Positions 1 through 7,887 of a stretch of DNA of 64,000 bases are shown one piece after another (position 1 is the first letter of the stretch; every line of letters begins with the position of its first letter). The notes beneath the pieces are model-generated. The model had not been told where the DNA came from. It made no database searches and was given only the letters and a program-made list of their open reading frames with translations. Source of the DNA: Candidatus Saccharimonadota bacterium (GTDB taxonomy: Bacteria; Patescibacteriota; Saccharimonadia; Saccharimonadales; Saccharimonadaceae); NCBI GenBank assembly GCA_017406565.1, contig JAFQYG010000006.1, positions 1 to 64,000 on the forward strand, given 5' to 3'. A program made the translations under genes and the position numbers.

Positions 1-1
1 A

Positions 2-1096
2 CTAACTCCTGTAGTTGGTGAGATGGGACAGCAAACACCTAGTAGCTCCGAACTAACCAATGGCGTACAACTTTGGGCTTCCAACTTCAGCCGTGAAGGT
101 TATGGCTTTGCTGGTTGGGCTGATTCCACTACCTACAACGGCTTACGTTATGGTCCGCAACAGACCATTAATGCCCCAAGTGATGTTAATACCAACGGCT
201 ATTCCCTCTATGCTATTTGGATCAAATCCGCTGGCAACCTACAAAACTGGACTGGTTGTTCCAACCTCAGTCAAGGTGAAGTTACTGCTCTAAAAGATAC
301 TAGGGATAATGATGTTTATGCTGTAGCTAAGCTCGCCGATGATAAATGCTGGATGATAGAAAACTTACGCCTAGAAAACACCGCCCAACAAAACACAAGT
401 GGTTCACTAGCTCAAGGCTATAACTCCAGCTTCATTGGTCTAGCCGACCCAGAATCTGATAACTTCAGTAATTCCACTATCGCTAACTCCCTCTACTCTA
501 TAGATGGCTCTACTGATGCCACTATCTTGGGCGACTACCAAGGCTATAGATTCCCTCGCTACAACAACTTTAATACAGTAAATAGAGCCAACAATACTGC
601 TAATACCAACGTAAACACTTACTCTTACGGCAACTACTACACCTGGCATGCGGCCGTAGCTGATACTACTCACTACAATACTGACAACCAGTCAATAGAA
701 ACTACATCTATTTGTCCTACAGGATGGCGCTTACCTAAAGGTGGAAACAACCAAAACACTACAAACAACGAATATCTAGCCCTTGGTGTTGCGCTAACTG
801 GTGCTCAGCCAGCAAACTATTCTAGTTTTGCTTTTCCAGCATACTTAGGAGATCCAGAAGGTATTAATGCTTCTAATTTATTACGATCATATCCGAACAA
901 CTTCCTTTACTCCGGCTACTTCTATGGTTCAGTAGCAGATAATAGAGGGAAATTCGGCTACTATTGGTCATCTACTGTGAGCAACAATAACTACGGTAGC
1001 TACCGCCTGTACCTGAGTAGCTCCCAGATTTATCCAGGTACCTATGGCATAGATAAGCGCCTCGGTTATACTATTAGGTGTATGATAGGTTCCTAG
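2..1096 (+). CDS. Secreted FISUMP-domain surface protein, 5' end outside the window
   Basis: The frame is open to the left edge with no stop, so the gene starts upstream; 357 residues follow the first in-window Met (position 23). Just after it comes a Listeria-Bacteroides/InlB-like repeat (GYGFAGWAD, then YSLYAIW). The rest matches the Fibrobacter succinogenes major paralogous (FISUMP) pattern: DKCWMIENLRL, CPTGWRLP, GYYWSS and a final IRCM. Many Asn, Thr, Tyr and Ser residues suit an extracellular protein. The same C-terminal architecture appears in the protein at 59348-61579 (NCWLRDNLRL, GYYWTSS, IRCV), so the two are paralogues. FISUMP proteins are secreted or surface-attached and of unknown biochemical role; adhesion is inference. 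Confidence 0.8.
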   Translation, partial: LTPVVGEMGQQTPSSSELTNGVQLWASNFSREGYGFAGWADSTTYNGLRYGPQQTINAPSDVNTNGYSLYAIWIKSAGNLQNWTGCSNLSQGEVTALKDTRDNDVYAVAKLADDKCWMIENLRLENTAQQNTSGSLAQGYNSSFIGLADPESDNFSNSTIANSLYSIDGSTDATILGDYQGYRFPRYNNFNTVNRANNTANTNVNTYSYGNYYTWHAAVADTTHYNTDNQSIETTSICPTGWRLPKGGNNQNTTNNEYLALGVALTGAQPANYSSFAFPAYLGDPEGINASNLLRSYPNNFLYSGYFYGSVADNRGKFGYYWSSTVSNNNYGSYRLYLSSSQIYPGTYGIDKRLGYTIRCMIGS

Positions 1097-1191
1097 CGGA
1101 TTACATCTTAAATTGTTTGCATAACCCACACCAAATTTCATAATTTCCCCCTTCATTTTTCACTTTTTCTATGCTAAAATCATTAAAACGC

Positions 1192-1281
1192 GGAAAGGTG
1201 GCCGAGTGGTTTAAGGCGCACGCTTGGAAAGCGTGTAAAGGGGCAACTCTTTCGCAGGTTCGAATCCTGTCCTTTCCGCCA
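1192..1281 (+). tRNA. tRNA-Ser(GGA)
   Basis: Acceptor stem GGAAAGG/CCTTTCC, class II long variable arm, anticodon loop with GGA, T-loop TTCGAAT and an encoded CCA (1279-1281). A -10 hexamer TAAAAT lies at 1175-1180, 11 nt before the mature 5' end. The next reading frame begins only 6 nt after the CCA with no promoter between, so the tRNA and the ABC transporter mRNA are probably co-transcribed. Confidence 0.97.
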
Positions 1282-1287
1282 TAACAC

Positions 1288-2160
1288 ATGGAGAAACACG
1301 TGAGCGAAAATATCATCATCGAACTGCAAGGTTTAACCAAACGCTACGGTTATGGCGATACCGAATCTTTCGCCTTGAAAGATTTCGATCTCACCATTAA
1401 ACGTGGCGAATTTATTATGATTATGGGACCTAGTGGTTGCGGTAAAACCACCTTACTCAATATTATTGGTCTATTAGACCGTGCTAGTCGTGGTAAATAT
1501 ATCTTAAACGGCGAAAATGTCGCCAGCATATCAGCCAGACGTCAAGCCAAGCTCCGTGCCAAAAAAATTGGTTTCGTTTTCCAGAATTTCAATCTTATCG
1601 AAGATTTACCAGTTATTGAAAATGTCGCTTTGCCCCTTGTTTACACTGGATATTCCAAAACTGCTCAATTAAAATCTGCCTCCAATGCTTTGAAGAGATT
1701 TCACCTCAATGAACGCGAGTATTATCTTCCCTATCAGCTTTCTGGCGGTCAGCAACAACGTGTCGCCATTGCTCGCGCTATCGTCGGTGACCCAGAGATT
1801 ATCTTAGCTGACGAACCTACCGGTAACCTTGATTCCCGTGCTTCCCATATCGTTATGGAAGAATTGAAAGCTATTCATGAAGAAGGCAACACCATTATTA
1901 TGGTGACACACAACCCCTCCCTTACTGTTTATGCCACTCGCGTTATTAATATGCTCGACGGTCAAATCGACACTGATGTAAAGACCGTGGCAGATGCAAA
2001 TCTCCCTCAACCTATCAGCGTCAAAATCAAGAAAAAGAAGAAACCAGCCGAGCCAGAATTCGTAGAAATCTCTACCACCAAAAAAGACGATGACGAACCA
2101 AAAGATAAAACTGACGAAAAATCGAAAAAACACAGCAAAAAGTCTCGGAGGAAAAAATAA
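1288..2160 (+). CDS. MacB/LolD-type ABC transporter ATPase
   Basis: A 290-residue ATP-binding subunit of the MacB/LolD family. Visible motifs are Walker [10 protein letters not shown] (about residue 48-56), the Q-loop FVFQNFNL, signature [14 protein letters not shown], Walker [13 protein letters not shown] and the switch VTHN. The last 60 residues form a Lys/Glu-rich tail (many KK and DDE runs) absent from typical family members. The start ATG is 6 nt after the tRNA-Ser 3' end and has no Shine-Dalgarno; an alternative GTG lies at 1300. The stop overlaps the permease start by one base (TAATG), so the two form an operon and a transporter. MacB-like systems export peptides, lipids or drugs; the substrate cannot be told. 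Confidence 0.92.
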   Translation: MEKHVSENIIIELQGLTKRYGYGDTESFALKDFDLTIKRGEFIMIMGPSGCGKTTLLNIIGLLDRASRGKYILNGENVASISARRQAKLRAKKIGFVFQNFNLIEDLPVIENVALPLVYTGYSKTAQLKSASNALKRFHLNEREYYLPYQLSGGQQQRVAIARAIVGDPEIILADEPTGNLDSRASHIVMEELKAIHEEGNTIIMVTHNPSLTVYATRVINMLDGQIDTDVKTVADANLPQPISVKIKKKKKPAEPEFVEISTTKKDDDEPKDKTDEKSKKHSKKSRRKK

Positions 2161-3392
2161 TGTCTTTGTTACTTAAAACTCATTACAAATTGGCCAAAAC
2201 CGCCATCAAAGAAAATCGTACCCGTTCTTTCCTCACCTGCCTTGGTATTGCTATCGGTGTAGCGAGCATCATCCTCATTCTTTCTTTGATGGGGAGTATT
2301 TCAAATCTCGTCAAAAGCCAGACTAAAGAAATTGGTGCAGATCTCATTGTAGTTCGCCCTAGCTCCACTAAAGATAATCTTACAAACATCGTTGAAGAAC
2401 TCACTTCCGCCAACTCCTTCCAAAAATCAAATCTAGCCATCGCAGATGTTGACGCAATCAAAAAAGTCGAAAACGTCGCCGCGGTAGCTCCAATTGCAAT
2501 TTCTACCAATACTGTAAACTCCGAAAAAAATAATTTTGAGTCCGTGCCTATCCTCGGTACTAACCGAGATTTTATCAAAATTGAGCCACTTGCTCTTAAA
2601 TATGGTGCATTTCTTACTGACGGCAACGAAGAAAACTCTGTAGTCTTAGGGCATACGCTTTCCCTTTCCTTATTCAACACTATCAATAGCACTGTTGGCA
2701 AAACTGTCACCATTATGGGCGAAAAATTCATGATAGTCGGTGTTTTAGATGAAGTTGAACGTTCAATCAATTTTGACAATGTTGATTTTGATAATTCCCT
2801 CATTATGGATATCAAATCACTCGACAAAATTACTGGTTCTACTCAAATTCAGCAAATCAATGTTAAAGCTGCCAACACAGATAGTCTAGAATCTATCTCC
2901 ACCAATATCACAAACGCACTTGTTGATCAAAAACTTGGCGACAAAAACTTCTCTGTTGCTTATGGCGATGAGATAACTCATCCTGCCAGCAACCTATTTA
3001 CTGTTGTCTCAGGCATGCTAGCACTTGTAGCCGCTATCTCTCTCATTGTTGGTGGTATTGGGGTGATGAATATTATGCTGGTGTCAGTTGCTGAACGCAC
3101 TCACGAAATTGGTATTAGAAAAGCAGTCGGCGCATCCTCTCGTAATATCCTCATGCAATTCCTCTTCGAAGCATTAATCCTCTGTCTCCTCGGTGGAATA
3201 TTCGGTTTAGTTCTAGGTTATCTTCTTGCATTCTTACTTTCTGTTATTACACCTTTCGCTCCATATATCAGCTGGGAAATCATTGCCGTTACTTTCCTTA
3301 CTACGTTATTCATCGGAATTGTTTTTGGTATCTATCCGGCTCTCAAAGCCGCCACTAAGAACCCTATCGATTCCCTCAAGCACTATCGTTAA
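2160..3392 (+). CDS. MacB/FtsX-family ABC transporter permease
   Basis: 410 residues with the MacB permease layout: an N-terminal membrane helix (about residues 24-46), a large extracytoplasmic MacB-PCD-like domain (about 50-270), then three C-terminal helices of an FtsX domain. The junction VGGIGVMNIMLVSVAERTHE followed by IGIRKAVGAS is the hallmark of this family. It overlaps the ATPase gene by one base and uses its SD (cggagg before the ATG). With the ATPase it forms a two-gene exporter with no visible membrane-fusion subunit, fitting a Gram-positive-type MacB system. Confidence 0.92.
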   Translation: MSLLLKTHYKLAKTAIKENRTRSFLTCLGIAIGVASIILILSLMGSISNLVKSQTKEIGADLIVVRPSSTKDNLTNIVEELTSANSFQKSNLAIADVDAIKKVENVAAVAPIAISTNTVNSEKNNFESVPILGTNRDFIKIEPLALKYGAFLTDGNEENSVVLGHTLSLSLFNTINSTVGKTVTIMGEKFMIVGVLDEVERSINFDNVDFDNSLIMDIKSLDKITGSTQIQQINVKAANTDSLESISTNITNALVDQKLGDKNFSVAYGDEITHPASNLFTVVSGMLALVAAISLIVGGIGVMNIMLVSVAERTHEIGIRKAVGASSRNILMQFLFEALILCLLGGIFGLVLGYLLAFLLSVITPFAPYISWEIIAVTFLTTLFIGIVFGIYPALKAATKNPIDSLKHYR

Positions 3393-3407
3393 TGGTATAA
3401 TCAAACT

Positions 3408-4652
3408 ATGAAAAAACTACTCGAAAAACTCCCCTTTTACAATCAGGCAGTACTGCCGTATCATTACATGCAAGCAGTTGTAGCTAGTACCAAAAATGGT
3501 TTTCCAGGGCGCAAACTTCGCGTCATTGCTGTCACCGGCACCAATGGTAAGACCACTACTTGTTTCATGCTTTGGAATATGCTAAAAACCGCTGGTTATA
3601 AAACTGGCATAATGACTACAGTTGCTTACGGAGTAGAAAAACTACAACCAGAACTTGGGCATATGACAACAGTTGATGCCCTAACTCTTAATAAACGTAT
3701 TAAAGACATCGCTGATTCAGGTGCAGAATTCCTTGTGCTAGAAGTCACTTCACATGCACTCGCAGAATACCGTACTCTTGGTATCCCTATAGAAATTGCC
3801 ATTTTTACTAATCTTACTCATGAGCATCTCGATTATCATAAAACTCTTGAAGGCTATCGTAACGCCAAAGGCAAATTATTTAAAAAAGCTAAATATAGTA
3901 TACTAAACGCAGATGATCCCGCCACTGAGTATTATGAGAAAATCTCTCGAGAATATACCACATATGGTATAAAACATGGTGAAAATCGCCCTAAAAATAT
4001 CAAACTTCTCGTTTCTGGTGTAAAATATTCATACCATGATATGAATATAGAAACGAAAATTCCAGGTGAATTTAACGTCATGAACTCACTTGCTGCCGTA
4101 ATTGCTGGAGAAAAACTTGGATTAGAAAAATCAGTTATCGAAAAAGGCATTAAAACCTTAGCTAGTGTTGAAGGTCGTATGAATGTCATTGACGAAGGCC
4201 AACCTTTCACTGTCATTGTCGACTATGCTCACGCTCCCGATGCTATTGAAAAAGTGTTTAACTCGGTTAAAAATCATAAAGGTCGTATTATTTCTGTTCA
4301 TGGAGGCGCCGGGCGTCGTGACCCATCCACTAGACCTATTCGTGGCGAACTTCTTGCAAAGCATTCCGATATTGTTATTATTACCGAAGATGATTCACGC
4401 GACGAGCCTCTAGATAAAATTATGCAGGGTTTCGTTGATGGTGCCGTCAAAGCTGGCAAAACTTTAGGCAAAGACCTCTTTACCGAACCAGATCGCAAAA
4501 AAGCCATCAAATTAGCTCTCGATAAAGCTAAAAAAGGTGATCTCGTTCTCGTTCTTGGCAAAGGCCACGAAAAAACCATCCTACGCGCTGACGGACCTCA
4601 TGATTTCGAAGATATCAAAGTTGTAAAATCTTTACTTAAAAACAAGAAATAA
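3408..4652 (+). CDS. MurE-like Mur ligase lacking the N-terminal domain
   Basis: A 414-residue ATP-dependent amide ligase of the Mur family. Central-domain P-loop VTGTNGKTTT is at about residues 42-51, followed by EVTSHAL, TNLTHEHLDYH, and a C-terminal domain with VDYAHAPDA, GGAGRRDPSTR and GKGHE. MurE enzymes are usually about 490 residues; here the N-terminal UDP-binding domain is missing because the P-loop starts after only some 40 residues. The amino-acid-recognition motif, DNPR in diaminopimelate-type MurE, reads DDSR here. It has its own -10 TATAAT (3396-3401) exactly 6 nt before the ATG, so the mRNA is probably leaderless. The substrate is uncertain: MurE-like by sequence, but it may ligate something other than UDP-MurNAc-dipeptide. 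Confidence 0.85.
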   Translation: MKKLLEKLPFYNQAVLPYHYMQAVVASTKNGFPGRKLRVIAVTGTNGKTTTCFMLWNMLKTAGYKTGIMTTVAYGVEKLQPELGHMTTVDALTLNKRIKDIADSGAEFLVLEVTSHALAEYRTLGIPIEIAIFTNLTHEHLDYHKTLEGYRNAKGKLFKKAKYSILNADDPATEYYEKISREYTTYGIKHGENRPKNIKLLVSGVKYSYHDMNIETKIPGEFNVMNSLAAVIAGEKLGLEKSVIEKGIKTLASVEGRMNVIDEGQPFTVIVDYAHAPDAIEKVFNSVKNHKGRIISVHGGAGRRDPSTRPIRGELLAKHSDIVIITEDDSRDEPLDKIMQGFVDGAVKAGKTLGKDLFTEPDRKKAIKLALDKAKKGDLVLVLGKGHEKTILRADGPHDFEDIKVVKSLLKNKK

Positions 4653-4653
4653 T

Positions 4654-5400
4654 TTATTCAGGCTGATATTCAGCAATACCATTGACAATGTGTTCTAAAG
4701 AGATTCCTAAGCCATCCGCAATCGCTGCTGCACAAGCCATGTAAGATACTGCAATTTCACCAGGTACAAAAGTAGCTAGTGTTGTTATTTCAGACTTTAC
4801 TGACACGGTTGCTTCTGTTCCCTTTGCATATAATTTGGAATTTAATACTTTAACGTCCGAACTTGATAGCCCGAATGTAATAGTCTTCTTTACACCCTTA
4901 AATTCAGAAAAAGTATCATAATTTGTGTCATCGTGGTTTAACACTACAATTTCTGGCTTCATATCAAACAATGTCTTTTCATTCTCTAGGTATTCTTCTG
5001 GGTCCATATCATGTAACCCCGCTGTTACAAAATTGGTCATTGCAGCTACATGCACTGGTAGCCCATAGAAAGTGTTATCCCGCAAACCTTCTGCTGGCAC
5101 TGTTACTACTACATAATCAGCCCCTGCTTTCCACGCATCTGACAAAAACTTATGCAACATCCCCATCTTAAAAGGTTGGTCAGAAGCCAGTACTGCCACT
5201 TGCTCACCAGCAGATTTTAGAATTTCGTGCACATAATGCGCAACTACCACCTTCCCCGTTGTGCCAGTTATTGCCACCAACTTCATATCGCGCATAGGGT
5301 TGCCATAATAGGACTTCAATACTTTTGCTTTTAGTTTTTGTCTACTTGATTTTAATCCACCTTTTTTGTTTTTAGCTTTAGATTCTTCGCTCTTTCCCAT
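4654..5400 (-). CDS. Degenerate Mur-ligase paralogue, probably inactive
   Basis: 248 residues, convergent with the MurE-like gene one base away. Its core follows the Mur central domain: ITGTTGKVVV in the place of GTNGKTTT, then a TAGLHDMDPEEYLENE stretch aligning with the neighbour's THEHLDYHKTLEGY. The P-loop has lost the Thr after the Lys, and no C-terminal ligase domain (DYAH, GKGHE) is present, so catalysis is unlikely. A basic Lys/Ser-rich N-terminus precedes it. The start is set at the ATG at 5398-5400 because the longer in-frame reading begins inside the extended -10 (TGTGGTATAAT on the minus strand). A regulatory or structural role beside the active paralogue is inference. Confidence 0.7.
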   Translation of the reverse strand: MGKSEESKAKNKKGGLKSSRQKLKAKVLKSYYGNPMRDMKLVAITGTTGKVVVAHYVHEILKSAGEQVAVLASDQPFKMGMLHKFLSDAWKAGADYVVVTVPAEGLRDNTFYGLPVHVAAMTNFVTAGLHDMDPEEYLENEKTLFDMKPEIVVLNHDDTNYDTFSEFKGVKKTITFGLSSSDVKVLNSKLYAKGTEATVSVKSEITTLATFVPGEIAVSYMACAAAIADGLGISLEHIVNGIAEYQPE

Positions 5401-5421
5401 AATACCTCTATTATACCACAA

Positions 5422-6438
5422 CTACTCTAATAACTTACAGACCAGGCTTACAATCAGACCTTTTTCCTTTGGTTCACTTTCAGCAATTAGTAGAGCAATT
5501 GCCGTCAAAGCTCGATCAGAAATCTTTGTTTCCCCTCTGTCAGTCAGGTGACAATCATTTAAAGTTAAGAATAAAATAAACAATAGCGCCCCGATTCTCT
5601 TATTCCCATCGTAAAAAGGATGGTCTTTAATTACGAAATAAAGCAAATTGGCAGCCTTTTCTTGTGTACTTGGGTATAGTTCTTTTCCCTCGAAACTTTG
5701 AAAAATTGCCGCAAGGCTCCCTTCAAAACTTCCGCTCCGTTCTTTACCAAACAAATCAGACCCGCCGACATTAGTGCGTAACTGCTCTACCGCCTCTATG
5801 CACATCTCCACAGTTAATTCCTTCACGCGGCGTTTTTTACTCATAAATGACAAATCAATATGTCCATCATCATATTCTTCAAGCGTCTTAAAACTACCTG
5901 CGTATTTCGAAATCACCTCCAAAACCCCATTTGCTTCCCCGGCATCTAGTTCATTTCGCGTGGTTAATCTTCGCACTAACGCCATCATATCTTCAACATC
6001 ATGTAGCTTTTTTACCTCGTTTCTTTCTTTTAGCACGGCCAAACGTTTTTCGTTCACTGCCACGCCATCTGTCACAAAACGTCGGAGCACCGAGGTCGCC
6101 CAAATCCTAAAATTTGTCGCTTTTTTCGAATTTACTCGATACCCTACCGATATGATCATATCCAGGTTATATACTTTTACTTCATGTACCTGTGTCTTAC
6201 CAGACATAGCTCCATGTTGGGTGGTATGTGCATTTTTTGCACATACCAGCGACTCATCAAGTTCTCCCGAGTTAAGAATATTACGGATATGGCGTCCCAC
6301 CACCGTCCTGTCTACACCAAATAACTGCGAAATCTGTGCTTGTGTCGCCCATAAAGTTTCATCTTCTACATCAACATTAAAAACTACTTCGCCAGTTAAG
6401 CCTTTATAAATCTCAACTTTCTTTTCTTGACCTTCCAT
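5422..6438 (-). CDS. RhuM-type protein fused to a Fic/Doc domain
   Basis: 338 residues. Residues 1-130 match the virulence RhuM family (WATQAQISQLFGVDRTV, HIRNIL, YNLDMIISVGYRVNS, FRIWAT), a helix-turn-helix-like module often found in mobile regions. Residues 200-338 form a Fic/Doc domain with HPFYDGNKRIG at 273-283, close to the HxFx(D/G)(G/A)N(G/K)R signature of AMP-transferases and Doc kinases. The catalytic His is present. The linker is alpha-helical and charged. No inhibitory (S/T)xxxE(G/N) helix or separate antitoxin gene is evident. The likely role is a toxin or modifier of cellular proteins, perhaps self-regulated through the RhuM part; that is inference. The -10 TATAAT lies 8 nt upstream. 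Confidence 0.85.
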   Translation of the reverse strand: MEGQEKKVEIYKGLTGEVVFNVDVEDETLWATQAQISQLFGVDRTVVGRHIRNILNSGELDESLVCAKNAHTTQHGAMSGKTQVHEVKVYNLDMIISVGYRVNSKKATNFRIWATSVLRRFVTDGVAVNEKRLAVLKERNEVKKLHDVEDMMALVRRLTTRNELDAGEANGVLEVISKYAGSFKTLEEYDDGHIDLSFMSKKRRVKELTVEMCIEAVEQLRTNVGGSDLFGKERSGSFEGSLAAIFQSFEGKELYPSTQEKAANLLYFVIKDHPFYDGNKRIGALLFILFLTLNDCHLTDRGETKISDRALTAIALLIAESEPKEKGLIVSLVCKLLE

Positions 6439-6458
6439 TTAACTCTATTATAACAAAA

Positions 6459-6557
6459 AAGTCGCACTAGTAACTACGACTTATATCTTTTGAGGGATCC
6501 TCTACGTATCATCTAGACGACCAACCCTAAATGCGTAAAATGAGGATCTAAAGTCGT
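6459..6557 (-). promoter_or_regulatory. Candidate attenuator with two exclusive hairpins
   Basis: Reading the minus strand from the tRNA-Ser(CGA) 3' end: segment 1 ACGACTT (6551-6557), a nested stem GATCCTC/GAGGATC (6542-6548 with 6496-6502), segment 2 AAGTCGT (6476-6482), and segment 3 CGACTT followed by a T-run (6464-6455). Segment 2 can pair either with 1, giving a long hairpin, or with 3, giving an intrinsic terminator. The terminator ends just before the -10 of the RhuM-Fic gene. It may simply terminate the tRNA transcript; use as a switch is inference. Confidence 0.45.
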
Positions 6558-6646
6558 GGCGGAAGCGAGAGGATTCGAACCTCCGAGACGGTCACCCGCC
6601 CACACGATTTCGAGTCGTGCGCCTTCAACCACTCGGCCACGCTTCC
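6557..6646 (-). tRNA. tRNA-Ser(CGA)
   Basis: Minus-strand class II tRNA with acceptor GGAAGCG/CGCTTCC, D-arm GGCCGAGTGG, anticodon CGA in loop CTCGAAA, long variable arm, T-loop TTCGAAT and encoded CCA. A TAGAAT hexamer lies about 7 nt upstream of the 5' end. It is the second serine tRNA in the window. Confidence 0.96.
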
Positions 6647-6700
6647 GTAGATTATTCTATCATAAAAGAGGGATTTTTACCACTTTGCTAAAAAATATGT

Positions 6701-6782
6701 TATAATAATTGTGTCACCTTCTAGGTGATGCTCATTTAATTTCTAGGTGGATGTCGCGAATAAAATCAACACATCCACATAT
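6701..6782 (+). promoter_or_regulatory. Promoter and structured leader of tRNA-Arg(GCG)
   Basis: -10 TATAAT at 6701-6706. The 70-nt leader before the tRNA has two clear hairpins: TCACCT/AGGTGA (6714-6728) and GTGGATGT/ACATCCAC (6747-6778). The two hairpins share the text TTCTAGGTG, so they look duplicated. The leader may be a processed 5' extension or a small RNA. Confidence 0.6.
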
Positions 6783-6859
6783 GCGCCCGTAGCTCAGCTG
6801 GATAGAGCGTTTGCTTGCGGAGCAAAAGGTCGTAGGTTCGAATCCTGTCGGGCGTACCA
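6783..6859 (+). tRNA. tRNA-Arg(GCG)
   Basis: Cloverleaf with acceptor GCGCCCG/CGGGCGT, D-loop AGCTCAGCTGGATAGAGC, anticodon GCG in a stem TTTGC/GCAAA, T-loop TTCGAAT and encoded CCA (6857-6859). GCG rather than ACG as the CGN-reading anticodon is notable, because most bacteria use an inosine-modified ACG for CGU/CGC. Confidence 0.95.
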
Positions 6860-6899
6860 AAATCAGAAGAAGACTCCAAAGGAGTCTTATTTTGATTTT
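6859..6899 (+). terminator. Intrinsic terminator after tRNA-Arg(GCG)
   Basis: Stem AAGACTCC/GGAGTCTT (6870-6888) with an AAA loop, followed by a T-rich tract; outer AAAATCA/TGATTTT pairs extend it. Confidence 0.85.
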
Positions 6900-6914
6900 G
6901 AGAGACTAAAAAAA

Positions 6915-6943
6915 GGATAAATATCCTGTCGGGCGTACCAAAA
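6915..6943 (+). repeat. Direct repeat of the tRNA-Arg 3' end behind a 12-nt palindrome
   Basis: GGATAAATATCC at 6915-6926 runs into a 21-nt exact copy (6923-6943) of the tRNA-Arg 3' end at 6842-6862, including the CCA and flanking A's. The offset is 81 nt. The same palindrome precedes a copy of the tRNA-Gln 3' end at 22980-22999. Confidence 0.85.
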
Positions 6944-7009
6944 ATAAAAACATGACCAAAGGCCTTATTTTTATTGTATTTACGCTTTTTGTAGTATAAT
7001 AAAAATATT

Positions 7010-7519
7010 ATGCAGTGGGAAACAATTACTAATATTATTTTAATATCAGCTTTAATTACTGTGGGCTTCTTTGCAGTTCTAGGTTTGTATCAGTGGGTTA
7101 CGCGCAAATCTCTCAAAAAAGTCGATCCCGAAATTCTTTGGATGCCACTGCCATTACTTTTAATGACCATTGTATATTTTATTTTCATTTTCTTCCCAGT
7201 CGCCACCCGTCCAAACGGTTCCGGTGAATCGTCCTTCCCTTCCACTCATGTCATGGTTGTTACCACAATTTACTTCATGATTACCATCATCATCCCAAAA
7301 TACATCAAATCCACTGCTATCCAAATTGCTCTCGAATTTATTATCGTAATTTTCATCTCTTTAACTTGTACCGGCCGTATTATGGCTGAATTGCATTCAC
7401 TTTGGGATGTTATCGGTGGGATTATATTTGCATTCATCTTTAGCGAAATTTATTATCTAGCTTATAGGAAAGGAAAAAAGAAAAATGCCAAGCGTGTTTA
7501 CCAAAATCATAAACGGTGA
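7010..7519 (+). CDS. PAP2-family membrane phosphatase
   Basis: 169 residues with about five hydrophobic segments. PAP2 signatures are visible in variant form: RPNGSGESSFPSTHV stands for the PSGH block, and GRIMAELHSLWDVIGG for SRxxxxxHxxxD; the His and Asp are kept. Members dephosphorylate lipid phosphates such as undecaprenyl pyrophosphate or phosphatidic acid at the membrane. A -10 TATAAT (6995-7000) lies 9 nt before the ATG. The 3' end overlaps the HIT gene by 35 bp, so the two are translationally linked. Confidence 0.8.
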   Translation: MQWETITNIILISALITVGFFAVLGLYQWVTRKSLKKVDPEILWMPLPLLLMTIVYFIFIFFPVATRPNGSGESSFPSTHVMVVTTIYFMITIIIPKYIKSTAIQIALEFIIVIFISLTCTGRIMAELHSLWDVIGGIIFAFIFSEIYYLAYRKGKKKNAKRVYQNHKR

Positions 7520-7865
7520 AATCCCCTGCTACAAAATCTACGAAGACGAAAAAACCTTTGCTTTTCTCGATATCAATCCCGAGACCAAAGGCCACACTCT
7601 AGTAGTTCCCAAAAACGAAGTCGACAAAATTTATGAATTACCAGACGAAGATTATCGCGCTTTAATGGATACAGTCAAAAAACTCAGTGTCAACATGGAA
7701 AAAGTTCTTGGTACTCGTACTCTCTGGAAAGTTATCGGCACTGATGTCCCTCACGCTCATGTTCACTTGCTCCCATATGACGAAACATGGGAACATGGCA
7801 AAACCCTAAAACTTACCTCAGAAGAATTCGAAGAAATCCGTGCCAAGCTCGAATATCACGAATAG
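7485..7865 (+). CDS. HIT-family nucleotide hydrolase
   Basis: 126 residues with the histidine triad PHAHVHLLP near residue 88-96 and the N-terminal FTKIINGEIPCYKIYED typical of HIT proteins (Hint/PKCI branch). These act on nucleoside phosphoramidates or dinucleoside polyphosphates. An AGGAAAAGA-like SD lies inside the end of the PAP2 gene, which overlaps by 35 bp. Confidence 0.93.
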   Translation: MPSVFTKIINGEIPCYKIYEDEKTFAFLDINPETKGHTLVVPKNEVDKIYELPDEDYRALMDTVKKLSVNMEKVLGTRTLWKVIGTDVPHAHVHLLPYDETWEHGKTLKLTSEEFEEIRAKLEYHE

Positions 7866-7887
7866 TTTTCTGTGATATAATCAATTT

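Noticed and set aside
3226-3411. Alternate-frame readings such as those at 3226-3411, 44859-45134 and 36263-36499
   Set aside because: They lie wholly inside well-supported genes or terminators in other frames, have low-complexity composition and no SD or leaderless promoter.
5690-5760. Inverted text GGAGCGG...GGGAGCC in the RhuM-Fic gene, like the palindromic element core
   Set aside because: No mirrored arms flank it, and the residues fit a normal Fic-domain sequence, so it is not an insertion.
6842-6943. Integrated element between attL and attR at tRNA-Arg
   Set aside because: Only about 60 nt lie between the two copies and no integrase is adjacent; a present-day mobile element cannot be claimed, though a scar is possible.
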